A DNA stretch of 64,000 nt from Phycisphaerales bacterium (GTDB lineage Bacteria > Planctomycetota > Phycisphaerae > Phycisphaerales > UBA1924). A model generated the notes under the pieces. The model was not told where the DNA came from, did no database searches, and saw nothing but the letters and a program-made list of their open reading frames with translations. Made by a program: the position numbers and the translations under genes. The stretch lies in NCBI GenBank assembly GCA_029260295.1, contig JAJDDN010000007.1, forward strand, positions 186,001 to 250,000, read 5' to 3'. Each line of letters begins with the position of its first letter. Position 1 is the first letter of the stretch. Shown one piece after another: positions 47,897 to 57,181 of the stretch.

Positions 47897-48096
47897 TTTT
47901 TACTCTCGGCTACCCCCACTACAAATTACCCGTTAGCTCTTGCTAACCACAATATGTTGTGTTACCAGAAGCGATAACACCCTTTATGCAGGTGCGTGAT
48001 TGAAATATTTGAGCAATTCTAGTGGAACTTGTCGCCAGTATACACGATAATGATAATACATAGACAGAGTTGTACCGGGAAACCGGGCAGCAAATC

Positions 48097-48119
48097 CTAC
48101 GGCCGCCATGCGGCCGTAG
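48097..48119. repeat. Perfect 10-bp inverted repeat upstream of DUF3800 gene
   Basis: CTACGGCCGC-CAT-GCGGCCGTAG followed on + strand by TTGTTTTTG. Confidence 0.8.
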
Positions 48120-48143
48120 TTGTTTTTGAATACGATAGCTTTC

Positions 48144-49037
48144 ATGTACTTTATGTATTTAGACGAATCTGGAGATCCTGGAACACTTTCACTTGTGGAC
48201 AAAAGGATGCAACCGACATTCTGTATTTCTGGAATAATAATCCCCGAAGCCCGTCTTCTGCAAATTTCGCATGAATGGGTCGACATCAAAAAACAGTTTT
48301 TTCCAAAACTGTGCCAACACGGACGAAGATGGGATTGGCACACTGTCGAAATCAAGGGGAATGGAATCAGGTCAGCAATACGTTCAAATAATCGAAGAAG
48401 AAGACATGCTTTTGGATTTATAGACAAGACAATCGATTTATTAAAATCACACAACTGCACACTAGTATCACGAGTTTGTGTAAAGACTCCAGGCGTTGAG
48501 TTCAAAGGAAATGCCGTCTATACATCCTCAGTCCAATCCTTATGCGAAAACTTCCAAGAATTTCTTTCGCTTAAAGAGGCGAAGGGGATAGTAGTCGCCG
48601 ACAGTCGAAATCAAAAACCAAATATTGCTGTCGCACATAGTATCTTTACATTGCGGGTCGGCAACTCTGGAGATTCATTTCCAAACCTAGCAGACATCCC
48701 CCTGTTTGGCCACAGCGACAATCATGCAGGTCTACAAATCGCTGATATCATTGCTAGCAGTTTAATCACTCCGATATGCATCAATCATTGCGTACCTAGA
48801 GACCAGAAAAACAAACATTCAAACTCTAATTACAAACTATTGGCAGAACGCTACTGTACAGATTTAAACTCTCTACATTTTCAGTATGGACCACCCGACA
48901 AAAAACGCGGCGGATTAGTGATTTCAAACCCTGTAAGCAAACTCGGCGCATCAAATTTATTTGATACATATTGCAAGACTATCCATACCACCGTTCCAAC
49001 ACAACCCGCCAATCATCTAAGCTCTTCGCATAAATAA
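48144..49037 (+). CDS. DUF3800 domain-containing protein
   Basis: N-terminal MYLDESGDPG motif; 'HAGLQIADIIASSL' near the C-terminal side; AT-rich gene. Confidence 0.82.
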   Translation: MYFMYLDESGDPGTLSLVDKRMQPTFCISGIIIPEARLLQISHEWVDIKKQFFPKLCQHGRRWDWHTVEIKGNGIRSAIRSNNRRRRHAFGFIDKTIDLLKSHNCTLVSRVCVKTPGVEFKGNAVYTSSVQSLCENFQEFLSLKEAKGIVVADSRNQKPNIAVAHSIFTLRVGNSGDSFPNLADIPLFGHSDNHAGLQIADIIASSLITPICINHCVPRDQKNKHSNSNYKLLAERYCTDLNSLHFQYGPPDKKRGGLVISNPVSKLGASNLFDTYCKTIHTTVPTQPANHLSSSHK

Positions 49038-50205
49038 ACCCCTGCTTCACCTCGTCTGCGTTGGGGTGATGAGCCGCGAAGCGGATGCCGAACTTCCGCA
49101 TGTTTCGTGCGGTGAGATACTCTGGATCACGCGTTTTCGCATTGACCGCCAGCAACAACTCAAAATGCTGCTCTAGCACCGCCCGCTGCTCGGTGATTGT
49201 TGGCGCCTTGGGATCTTCCCCTGCTAGGATCGCTCTTGCTTGTTTGAAAATCCATGGGTTCCCGATGCACCCACGCGCGACCGAGACCCCCGTCAATCCG
49301 GTGTACCCGATCATGCGGAAGATCTGGTTGACATCCCAGACATCGCCGGATCCGAAGATCAATCGGCCCGGGTGGCGATCGACGAGTTCTTTGAGCGGGT
49401 CCCAGCGTGAGGGGCCGACATATTTTTGCTCGACGGTCCGGCCGTGGACGGTCACCCAACTGCACCCGAGGTCGTAGGCGGCATCAAACAAATACTCAAA
49501 GTTCTTCTTCATCTCCGGGGTGTCGTCGTATGCCATCCGCATCTTGACACTCAGCGGGATCGACCCCGGCAGCACATCACGCACGGCCTTGAGGATCGCG
49601 ATGGCGCCCTCAGGCTCGCGGAGCCAGTGCCCGCCGCGCGATTTCTTGGCGATTTTTTTCACCGGACACGCGAGGTTGATATCGATCCCGGCAAATGAAT
49701 CCGAGCCATCGGATCGGCTCTCATCGACGCCTTTGGAGACCATCGAGCGGTATTCCTTATTCGACCGGCTCCCCTGCTCAATCATTTTCAATGCCGACGC
49801 CGCCATCTCGGGCGGGTCGCTCCCCATGATCTGTCCGATCAGCGGATTATCCTCTTCTCCGCCAGGGACATTGCCTGTAATATCGCCCAAATCTGCTTTC
49901 GCAAACCCTTTGCCACCAGCGAGTAAAGTCCGATCGAGCAGCGCCTCGGTGACGCACATCGGGCACCCATGCCGGCGGGCGATGATCCGCATCGCGGCGT
50001 CCGAGTACCCCGCGAGCCCGGCCTGGTAAAACGGGGCGTCGAACCCCGGAATCAGGGCGGTAACGCGGGGATCCATGCCGGTCGGGCCATGCTTTGCGAT
50101 CAAATCCGTAGCGACAGCCCTGGGATCAATATCCTGCGCCCCCTCGGCGATTGCGAAGGCCGGGCCGGTCGCGTTCTTGCTGGGTTGGTTGCTTTGACAG
50201 CCCAT
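48979..50205 (-). CDS. dus: tRNA-dihydrouridine synthase family protein
   Basis: FYQAGLAGYSDAAMRIIARRHGC, INLACPVKKIAKKSRGGHWLREP, VTVHGRTVEQKYVGPSRWD, FGSGDVWD, ARGCIGNPWIF. Confidence 0.92.
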   Translation of the reverse strand: MGCQSNQPSKNATGPAFAIAEGAQDIDPRAVATDLIAKHGPTGMDPRVTALIPGFDAPFYQAGLAGYSDAAMRIIARRHGCPMCVTEALLDRTLLAGGKGFAKADLGDITGNVPGGEEDNPLIGQIMGSDPPEMAASALKMIEQGSRSNKEYRSMVSKGVDESRSDGSDSFAGIDINLACPVKKIAKKSRGGHWLREPEGAIAILKAVRDVLPGSIPLSVKMRMAYDDTPEMKKNFEYLFDAAYDLGCSWVTVHGRTVEQKYVGPSRWDPLKELVDRHPGRLIFGSGDVWDVNQIFRMIGYTGLTGVSVARGCIGNPWIFKQARAILAGEDPKAPTITEQRAVLEQHFELLLAVNAKTRDPEYLTARNMRKFGIRFAAHHPNADEVKQGFIYAKSLDDWRVVLERWYG

Positions 50206-50223
50206 GGGGCAAACGATAGGAGT

Positions 50224-50679
50224 GTGAAAGCCAACCAACGAATCCCAGCCGTAATCTCTGCCCTGTTCCTTGTCTCATGCTTGCCCGCTCTGAGCGGGTG
50301 CCAGCTCTTTTCTGAGACGACCCACGCGACGGCCGGGCCCGTCTATCCGGACTCAATTCCCAAGGGCGAGGTCTTCGATGTCCAGGTCTTCCGCCAGTCA
50401 ACCACCCTCCGCCTGACCAACATCACGACACGCGATTTCGGGCCCTCCACCATCTGGCTCAACCAGCGGTACTCATCGCCGATCGACGCGCTCGCATCTG
50501 GACAGACCCTTGAAATGGATCTCAAGATCTTCGTGGATGAGTTCGGAGAGACCTACCGAGCCGGCGGGTTCTTCTCGCAACGCGTCCCCGCACCGGTCGT
50601 CCTGTGCCAGCTGGAAACCAACGATGGCAGCGGCCCAGTCATGCACGGCTTCGTTGTCGTCGAAAACGCAATGGACTAG
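50224..50679 (+). CDS. Hypothetical lipoprotein, GTG start
   Basis: VKANQRIPAVISALFLVSCLPALSGCQ lipobox. Confidence 0.65.
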   Translation: MKANQRIPAVISALFLVSCLPALSGCQLFSETTHATAGPVYPDSIPKGEVFDVQVFRQSTTLRLTNITTRDFGPSTIWLNQRYSSPIDALASGQTLEMDLKIFVDEFGETYRAGGFFSQRVPAPVVLCQLETNDGSGPVMHGFVVVENAMD

Positions 50680-50728
50680 CCCCTCCAAAGTAACTCTTCG
50701 TGTCATCTGGCACACAAGGAATATTAAC

Positions 50729-51472
50729 ATGGCACGCATCCTCGTTGTCGGACCACACCCCGACGATCAAGAACTCGGCATGGGCGGGACGATCATCAAA
50801 CTCGTCAATCAAGGGCACGATGTCCTGATCCTCGATGTCACCAACGGCGAGCCCACGCCGCTGGGGTCTCCAGAGATCCGCAAAGGCGAAGCCGCCGATG
50901 CGTTCGATGTCTTGACACGAAACGCGACAGGGAGCGTTGACCGCTGGCTGCTTGATTTTCCAAACCGCTTCGTCGAACACACCATCGAGAACCGCCATGC
51001 CCTCGCCGGCGTGATCCGCGCCTGGCAGGCGGAGATGATCTTTACAACCTTTGACATCGACGCACACCCCGACCATCGTGCCGTGACCCGCTGCGTTGAA
51101 GACGCACGCTTCGATGCCAAGCTCACCAAAATCGACATGCCCGCCCCCACCGACGCGTGGACTGGACGCACCTTTGAACTCGGCGATCCGATCTATCCCA
51201 AGTGGCTCTTCTACTACTACGCGACGCACCTGCGATGGGTTGCTGATCCGAGCTTCGTCTTCGATATTTCGGGCGTACTGGACCAGAAGATCGAATCCAT
51301 CCGTGCATACCACACGCAGTTCGTATTACCACCCAAGAACGCGAAGATCGCCGAGTGGGTCGAGCATGCCGCGAGCTACTTTGGTTCTCGGATTGGGACC
51401 GATGCGGGGGAGCCGTTCTTTACGAAGGAACCGGTTGGGTTGAGCGACCTCATGTCACTCGTTGGTGTCTAA
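50729..51472 (+). CDS. PIG-L / BshB1-like N-acetyl-sugar deacetylase
   Basis: VGPHPDDQELGMGGTI Zn motif, DIDAHPDHRAV, C-terminal LRWVADPSFVFDISGVLDQKIESIRAYHTQF. Confidence 0.88.
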   Translation: MARILVVGPHPDDQELGMGGTIIKLVNQGHDVLILDVTNGEPTPLGSPEIRKGEAADAFDVLTRNATGSVDRWLLDFPNRFVEHTIENRHALAGVIRAWQAEMIFTTFDIDAHPDHRAVTRCVEDARFDAKLTKIDMPAPTDAWTGRTFELGDPIYPKWLFYYYATHLRWVADPSFVFDISGVLDQKIESIRAYHTQFVLPPKNAKIAEWVEHAASYFGSRIGTDAGEPFFTKEPVGLSDLMSLVGV

Positions 51473-51475
51473 CGC

Positions 51476-52564
51476 TCAATCACTTACATTCATCAGCACT
51501 TTGATCCCGTCGCCGGAGATCATGGTGCGGAACGCTTCTTGGTATTCGCTCATCGGAAACTCGTGGGTGATGATGTCGTCGAGCTCTAAACGCCCCGACA
51601 AGAGCAACTGCTCCATCTGGTACCAGGTCTCCCACATCCGCCGCCCGTTGATTCCTAGAACCGTGCAACCCTTGAAGATGATGTGGGCGTTAAAATCGAA
51701 GTCCACCGTGCGGGCGGGGAGCCCGAGCAACGCCGCGGTCCCGCCGTTGCGCAGAGCACGGAAGCCCTGATTCATCGCGGCTGGAGCGCCGGACATTTCG
51801 AGCAGCACATCGACGCCCTCATGGGTTTGGGCGCGGACATCGTGAACCCATGAATCATCGCGTGCGTCGTAAGCCGCGTAGGCACCGAGTTTCTTAGCAA
51901 GCTCAAGTCTCGGCGGATTCACATCCGTGCAGTAGATCCGCGAGGCCCCCGCCGCCTTGGCGACGGTCACCGCCATCAATCCAATAATCCCGACTCCAGA
52001 AATCAGCACGGTCTTGGCGCTCACATCAGCGGACATTACGGTGTGGACCGCGTTGCCCAACGGATCCAGAATCGCGGCATACTTGTCGTCAATATCAGGA
52101 TGCATGTGCCAAACATTGTCCTCGGGCACCACGATGTACTCCGCAAAGCACCCGTCGCAATCGATCCCGAAGATCTTGGTGTCGGCCGCGATGTGGGCAT
52201 TGCCGGTGCGGGAGTTGTAATCAACCCCAGCCGTCATGTGCCCCTCAGCACTGACCCGCTGACCGATCTCGCATTTGGTCACGGCCGTCCCGATCTTGTC
52301 CACATGCCCAACAAACTCATGCCCCGTGATGATCCCCGGAGGAACCCGCCCGGCGGCCCACTCGTCCCATTCCCAGATATGACGGTCCGTCCCGCAGATG
52401 CCCACCTTCTTGACCTTGATCCGGACCTCGCGAGGCCCCGGCTCAGGGATTGGGCGATCGTTGACCAACTGAAGTTCAGGCCCGGCGTGATGCTTAATCA
52501 GACCACGCATGGTGGTCTCAGTGGCGGGCGGGTCATCTTGGGTCATTGGAGAGATCGTGGTCAT
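51476..52564 (-). CDS. tdh: L-threonine 3-dehydrogenase-like MDR dehydrogenase lacking structural-zinc cysteines
   Basis: GICGTDRHIWEWDEW, GHEFVGHV, DPLGNAVHTVMSADV, FKGCTVLGINGRRMWETWYQM; cysteine lobe reads GHMTAGVDYNSRTGNAHIAADTKIFG. Confidence 0.88.
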   Translation of the reverse strand: MTTISPMTQDDPPATETTMRGLIKHHAGPELQLVNDRPIPEPGPREVRIKVKKVGICGTDRHIWEWDEWAAGRVPPGIITGHEFVGHVDKIGTAVTKCEIGQRVSAEGHMTAGVDYNSRTGNAHIAADTKIFGIDCDGCFAEYIVVPEDNVWHMHPDIDDKYAAILDPLGNAVHTVMSADVSAKTVLISGVGIIGLMAVTVAKAAGASRIYCTDVNPPRLELAKKLGAYAAYDARDDSWVHDVRAQTHEGVDVLLEMSGAPAAMNQGFRALRNGGTAALLGLPARTVDFDFNAHIIFKGCTVLGINGRRMWETWYQMEQLLLSGRLELDDIITHEFPMSEYQEAFRTMISGDGIKVLMNVSD

Positions 52565-52814
52565 ATGTATTTCTCAGGAAAGGGGGATCGCTGGGCACAA
52601 ATATCCAAATACAAGGCATTCTGGGCGCGGCTGAGGCGTTTGGCCTCTCGGCGGCTGCAATCACCCGCCAAAGCCATTAAATAGGGCCCTCAACCACCCA
52701 TATCGTATACAGTTGGGCCCCCTGAGCCGCCGATGTTGAACCAAAGGGCGGCGTTATTGGTATTGAATAGAAACAGACTCGAATTCCACGATTTTTGACC
52801 CCACCCCCCACCAC

Positions 52815-54014
52815 ATGTCCAGAACATCCATCAACAGTTCATTCCTCTATATCGCCAGCAAGCCCAGCGGGGGCAAGGCGATCGGTGTACGGACCGCCCG
52901 TTCTCACAGAGCACTCGCAGGAGTCCTCCGCAAGGAACGACAGGTGCTCGTCAAGACCTGGAAACTCCCAGCATGGGCGGTCAATGAGCCCGAGATGTCC
53001 CTCAAAGACCACGCCGAGTTCGATGCCCAGCTCGCCCAACTCCTCGATAGAGGCGTCCCCCTCACAGAGGCCCTCGAAGTCGCCGCCACGGTCGTCAAAT
53101 CCACAAACGAAGACCGCATCCTCCGCCTCCGCTCGCTTATCTCCCAGGGCACCAGTTTCAACGACGCGTGCCACCAGGTCGGGAGCTTCGATGAAGTCAC
53201 CTGCGCGGTCTACAAAGCCGCCGAGAAAACGGGCGACCTTGCCGGCGCGTGCCGCCAGCTCTCGATCGGCGCCAAGCGTCGATTGGAAGTCTCGGGCAAG
53301 GCCGCGACGCTGATGATTTATCCGTGCATTGTCCTCAGCATCGCGTTTGTCGCGGGGCTGGTGATGATGACCCTCGTCGTCCCGACCATCGGTGAATCCA
53401 TGGCCAGCGCCGGGATCGAGGTCCCGCTATTCACCAAGATCCTCGTCTCGGCCGGGCTGCTGATCCGTGCCAACATTATGTTTTTACTTGGCGCGATCGT
53501 CCTGCTCATTGTCGGCGGATTCCTCTGGCGAGGAGCCGTGGCCAAGCTTGCCGTCACGCTTACACGCAATATGCCTTTCGTCCGCGATGTGGTGCTTGAA
53601 CAGGAACTCACCCGGTTCTTCTCGGTCATGGGCTCAATGACCCGGTCGGGCATCGTGCTCAGCGACGCAATCGCGGTATCGAGCGGCGTGATCGGGCACC
53701 CAAAACTCAGCCGTGACCTTCAACGGCTCCAGATGCGGCTCATCGAGGGCGGACTATTCCGCTCGCTGATCGACCAGGTCTCGGCCCTCCCACTAGCGAC
53801 CCGCAAACTGCTGGTAGCGGCTGATCAAGCGGGGGACCTGGAATCAGCCTTTGATTCACTCGCCAAGGACCACGCCCAGAATGTAGACAAAAAAACCGCA
53901 CGCCTGATGGCGATGCTCGAGCCGCTGCTGATCGTGATCCTGTTCATGATCGTGGGCACGATGATCCTTGCGATCATGCTCCCGATGATGAACATGACCG
54001 GATCGGTCTTATAA
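52815..54014 (+). CDS. Type II secretion system F family inner-membrane protein (GspF)
   Basis: Two T2SSF repeats: LLDRGVPLTEALEVAA...YKAAEKTGDLAGACRQLS; SMTRSGIVLSDAIAVSSGV...VAADQAGDLESAFDSLA; terminal hydrophobic PLLIVILFMIVGTMILAIMLPM. Confidence 0.93.
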   Translation: MSRTSINSSFLYIASKPSGGKAIGVRTARSHRALAGVLRKERQVLVKTWKLPAWAVNEPEMSLKDHAEFDAQLAQLLDRGVPLTEALEVAATVVKSTNEDRILRLRSLISQGTSFNDACHQVGSFDEVTCAVYKAAEKTGDLAGACRQLSIGAKRRLEVSGKAATLMIYPCIVLSIAFVAGLVMMTLVVPTIGESMASAGIEVPLFTKILVSAGLLIRANIMFLLGAIVLLIVGGFLWRGAVAKLAVTLTRNMPFVRDVVLEQELTRFFSVMGSMTRSGIVLSDAIAVSSGVIGHPKLSRDLQRLQMRLIEGGLFRSLIDQVSALPLATRKLLVAADQAGDLESAFDSLAKDHAQNVDKKTARLMAMLEPLLIVILFMIVGTMILAIMLPMMNMTGSVL

Positions 54015-54113
54015 TGACGACCTATTGACCATACCAGCAGGCACCGATTCCTGTTGTGAATAAATGAATGCAACACACGCCGGGCATCGGCGTTGAACAC
54101 GGGAGCTATACAC

Positions 54114-54542
54114 ATGACCACACTCAACACACAACTCAATGCAAGATCGAACCCACGGATCCGTCCCGGCTTCTCACTCATCGAACTTACCGCGGTGCTT
54201 GTGATCCTCGGACTGCTCATGGCCGGTGCCGCCGTCGCGGTACCATCGCAGATCAAGAAAGCCCGCATCCGCACGACCAAGAACAGCATGGTTGTTATCA
54301 AAACGCAGGTCGAATCCTTTCGCGCCGAAAACGCGGGCGACTCACCAGCAACCCTCGCGCTCCTGATCCCTTCATTCATGGAAGAAGGCTCGGACTCTGA
54401 TTCGTTCAAAGAGAAATACTACTACCTCCCAACCCCCGGCGGCGCACACGAATACGAGCTCCGCTCGGCCGGTCCAGACAAAGAAATGGGCACCGAGGAC
54501 GACATCAATGTCTGGACCATGGATGTCTCCAACGCCAACTGA
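54114..54542 (+). CDS. Major pseudopilin, GspG-like
   Basis: Prepilin motif GFSLIELTAVLVILGLLMAG; C-terminal GPDKEMGTEDDINVW resembles the GspG Ca-binding end. Confidence 0.88.
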   Translation: MTTLNTQLNARSNPRIRPGFSLIELTAVLVILGLLMAGAAVAVPSQIKKARIRTTKNSMVVIKTQVESFRAENAGDSPATLALLIPSFMEEGSDSDSFKEKYYYLPTPGGAHEYELRSAGPDKEMGTEDDINVWTMDVSNAN

Positions 54543-54547
54543 TACCA

Positions 54548-55165
54548 ATGACCCGCAAGCACTCTCCATTCCTGCGACAATACAAAGCGTCACCCAGCCG
54601 CCGAGGCAGGGCGTCTACGAGACGCGGCGCCACGCTCATTGAAGCGGTGCTGGCCACCGTTCTTCTGGGGATGGTCGCGGCCACACTCGCCAGCGCGGTC
54701 TCGTTTATGACCGCATCGCAGCGTCGCATGCAGCAGCGGCTCGGGGCCGCCGAGCTGGCCAACCGGCTGATGCTGATGTACATGGACGACCAGGACGCGA
54801 TGCCCAACAAGCTGCTCCCGATCGAGTACGACATGGACCTCTTCCGCTGGACACTGGAAGTCGACCCCGTCGAGTTCACTATGGCCCAGCTCCCAGATGA
54901 AGCCGACGACAACGCGATCGGGTCGGGGATCAACTTCAACCGCATCCGCCTGGTCTCAATCCGCGTCTGGCTCAGCGAAGATTCCGGCGGTGCACGCGGA
55001 TTCTCGACCCAGTTCCCAAACTCGCAGCTCACCCGCCTCATCGACCCGCTCGCACTCTCAAACCCTGACTCGCTCCAGACCATGATCGACTCACCGGGCG
55101 GGATGGAACGCCTCTTTGAACGGCTCATGGAACTCGATGCCGCCGGCGGGGGTGGGACCCCATGA
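54548..55165 (+). CDS. Minor pseudopilin, GspI-like
   Basis: RRGATLIEAVLATVLLGMVAAT N-methylation motif; operon context. Confidence 0.75.
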   Translation: MTRKHSPFLRQYKASPSRRGRASTRRGATLIEAVLATVLLGMVAATLASAVSFMTASQRRMQQRLGAAELANRLMLMYMDDQDAMPNKLLPIEYDMDLFRWTLEVDPVEFTMAQLPDEADDNAIGSGINFNRIRLVSIRVWLSEDSGGARGFSTQFPNSQLTRLIDPLALSNPDSLQTMIDSPGGMERLFERLMELDAAGGGGTP

Positions 55166-56232
55166 GCGGAATCGCCATGAAAAAACGAGGCTTCACACTC
55201 GTGGAGATGACGCTGGCGATCGTTGTTGGCGCATTGGTACTACTGGGTGTTTCTGGAGTATTTGCCGCGACTCGGAATATGGATCGCATCTTTGGTGATC
55301 AATACGCACACTCCACCCAGCTCCACATCACCCAGATGACCATCCGCAGAGCAATGCTCTCGCTGCTGGTGCTTGAAGACCAGAGGCAAGCCCAGGCCAG
55401 CACGCCAGGCAACGACGACCAAGACGAGAACCAACTCCCGGATCGCTCCCGGATCATCCTGGAAACAGACCCGGTCTATGCCGCGATCCCCGGGCAATGG
55501 CAGCCCCAACGCTTCGAGGTCGTGCTTTCCACTCCCCCGATCGCGCTGGACATGGCGACCAAGGCCGCCGCGTGGGCGAGGATCAGTGACCGCGACGAGG
55601 ACTCGCTGGATTTCTCGTCTACAGACGCATCGGGAGGCGTATTGCGATCGGTCTTTGAGCTTCGTCCAGACGAAAGCCGAGAACGGATCATGCGCCGCGC
55701 CGGGATTATGGACCCAGACCCACAAGCAGACGAACGGCTCGCGATGAGTAACTCTACCCCCGAAGGATGGACACTCTGGTGGAGACCAATACTCCGGACC
55801 GAGAGTAACTTCCTCCGCAGCGGCGGCGCCCCACTCGCTGACTCGGCCGGCACCCAAGACGAAGTCCGGTTCCGCCTCGCCGGCGCGATCCCGCTGGTCA
55901 AAAATATCGAGATGTGCTCGTGGACCATTTACAAGAGCGATGAGAAAATCAATGAATACGACGCGCTGGAGATGAGCAGCCTGCCCGCGTACGCCGAGTT
56001 TGAGCTCCTGCTCCTCAATGGTCAATACGCGACCTGGATGTTCGAGATCGACTGGGTGCTCGGCGACGACCCGCTGGACATGGTCGATGACGACGCGGCC
56101 GCCGATGACGACGATGATAACGACAATGACAACAACGGTGGACCCGCCGACCCCGACATCCCAGGGAACCGTGGCGGCACCGGGCCCGACCGGGATAATC
56201 AAAACGGCAACTTCGGAGGCGGTGACACCTAA
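55162..56232 (+). CDS. Minor pseudopilin, GspJ-like, with acidic low-complexity C-terminus
   Basis: KKRGFTLVEMTLAIVVGALVLLG; ATGA overlap with upstream gene. Confidence 0.75.
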   Translation: MSGIAMKKRGFTLVEMTLAIVVGALVLLGVSGVFAATRNMDRIFGDQYAHSTQLHITQMTIRRAMLSLLVLEDQRQAQASTPGNDDQDENQLPDRSRIILETDPVYAAIPGQWQPQRFEVVLSTPPIALDMATKAAAWARISDRDEDSLDFSSTDASGGVLRSVFELRPDESRERIMRRAGIMDPDPQADERLAMSNSTPEGWTLWWRPILRTESNFLRSGGAPLADSAGTQDEVRFRLAGAIPLVKNIEMCSWTIYKSDEKINEYDALEMSSLPAYAEFELLLLNGQYATWMFEIDWVLGDDPLDMVDDDAAADDDDDNDNDNNGGPADPDIPGNRGGTGPDRDNQNGNFGGGDT

Positions 56233-57116
56233 TGCCTATCCGCACCTGCATTCGAACACTTGCCCAATCCGCGACCGCCCGCGGCGGGTTTGTCATGCCG
56301 ATGGTGATTCTGCTTATGGTCGTCGTTGGGCTGACCATGTCGCTCTCGCTCCGCCGGCTCTCAACCCAGCAACTGGTGGTCACCCGGCAGGTCAACGCGT
56401 ACTACGAGCACCACTCAGGCCGGGGGCTCCAAGAGGCCATCGGCGCCTGGCTCCGTCAACAGAACGGGCGGGAACTTGACGAGGTTCTCGAACCAAACAC
56501 CGGCAAAGCCATGGACATCACCCTATCGGGCGGCTCCATTGTTTCGATCTATCTCTTTGATGCCCAAGGGGCCCTGCTCTCGGATCTATCGAGTGTTCCT
56601 GGCGCGCAGGTAGACGAGGTCGGCCTTGCTCTCAAGAACCTGTCAGGATCCGTTGGGCCTCGAGAGTTTGCACAGTACACAAGACCATTTGGCCCCGCGG
56701 CAGTCAGCATTCATACAGCCCCCGAATCCGTCTTGCGGGCGATCTCAGAAGCAATTGCCGGGGGGAATGGGATCCGGTTAGCCGACGACATCATCCGTCA
56801 TCGTGGCTCAGGAGAACGGATGACCAGGCAGATCTTGGTTGAAACCGCGACCCGAGCCGGGGTGAACTCCGAACAACGGGCGGCGGTCCTCCGGCGCTTT
56901 GCGACCGATGTCCAAATTTGGGGCGTTGTCGTCGAAGTCCGCGGCGGGCGGGGGCTCAATAATGGCCGATTACTGGCTCGATACGGGGGCGTGACCCGGA
57001 TTCGATCAAACACCGGACGACGATCATCAAGCAATGTGATGGAAATTGGTGCGTTCTATACCTGGAAAGACCTCGGTATCGACAGTCAGAGCATCGATCC
57101 AGCCGATCTGTACTAG
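56232..57116 (+). CDS. GspK-like minor pseudopilin / helix-hairpin-helix protein
   Basis: GGFVMPMVILLMVVVGLTMSLSLR N-terminus; GspK-like order 'VSIHTAPESVLRAISE'; position after GspJ. Confidence 0.7.
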   Translation: MPIRTCIRTLAQSATARGGFVMPMVILLMVVVGLTMSLSLRRLSTQQLVVTRQVNAYYEHHSGRGLQEAIGAWLRQQNGRELDEVLEPNTGKAMDITLSGGSIVSIYLFDAQGALLSDLSSVPGAQVDEVGLALKNLSGSVGPREFAQYTRPFGPAAVSIHTAPESVLRAISEAIAGGNGIRLADDIIRHRGSGERMTRQILVETATRAGVNSEQRAAVLRRFATDVQIWGVVVEVRGGRGLNNGRLLARYGGVTRIRSNTGRRSSSNVMEIGAFYTWKDLGIDSQSIDPADLY

Positions 57117-57181
57117 AGCAAGGGCTACCCTGTTGGAGCCCGGAATCAGTGAATTATGTGATCCTCAAGAGAATACAAAAC

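Noticed and set aside
47984-48505. 173-aa minus-strand ORF overlapping the DUF3800 gene
   Set aside because: Antisense to the DUF3800 motif region; no recognisable family. The part over 48000-48150 could only be a repeat translation.
48979-50205. Possible dusA-type integration hotspot
   Set aside because: Known dusA integrations target the 5' end of dusA and carry an integrase; here the island abuts the 3' end and no integrase or direct repeats were seen.
55240-56202. 320-aa minus-strand ORF antisense to the GspJ-like gene
   Set aside because: The GspJ-like frame has a prepilin motif and operon overlaps; the antisense ORF has no domain signature.
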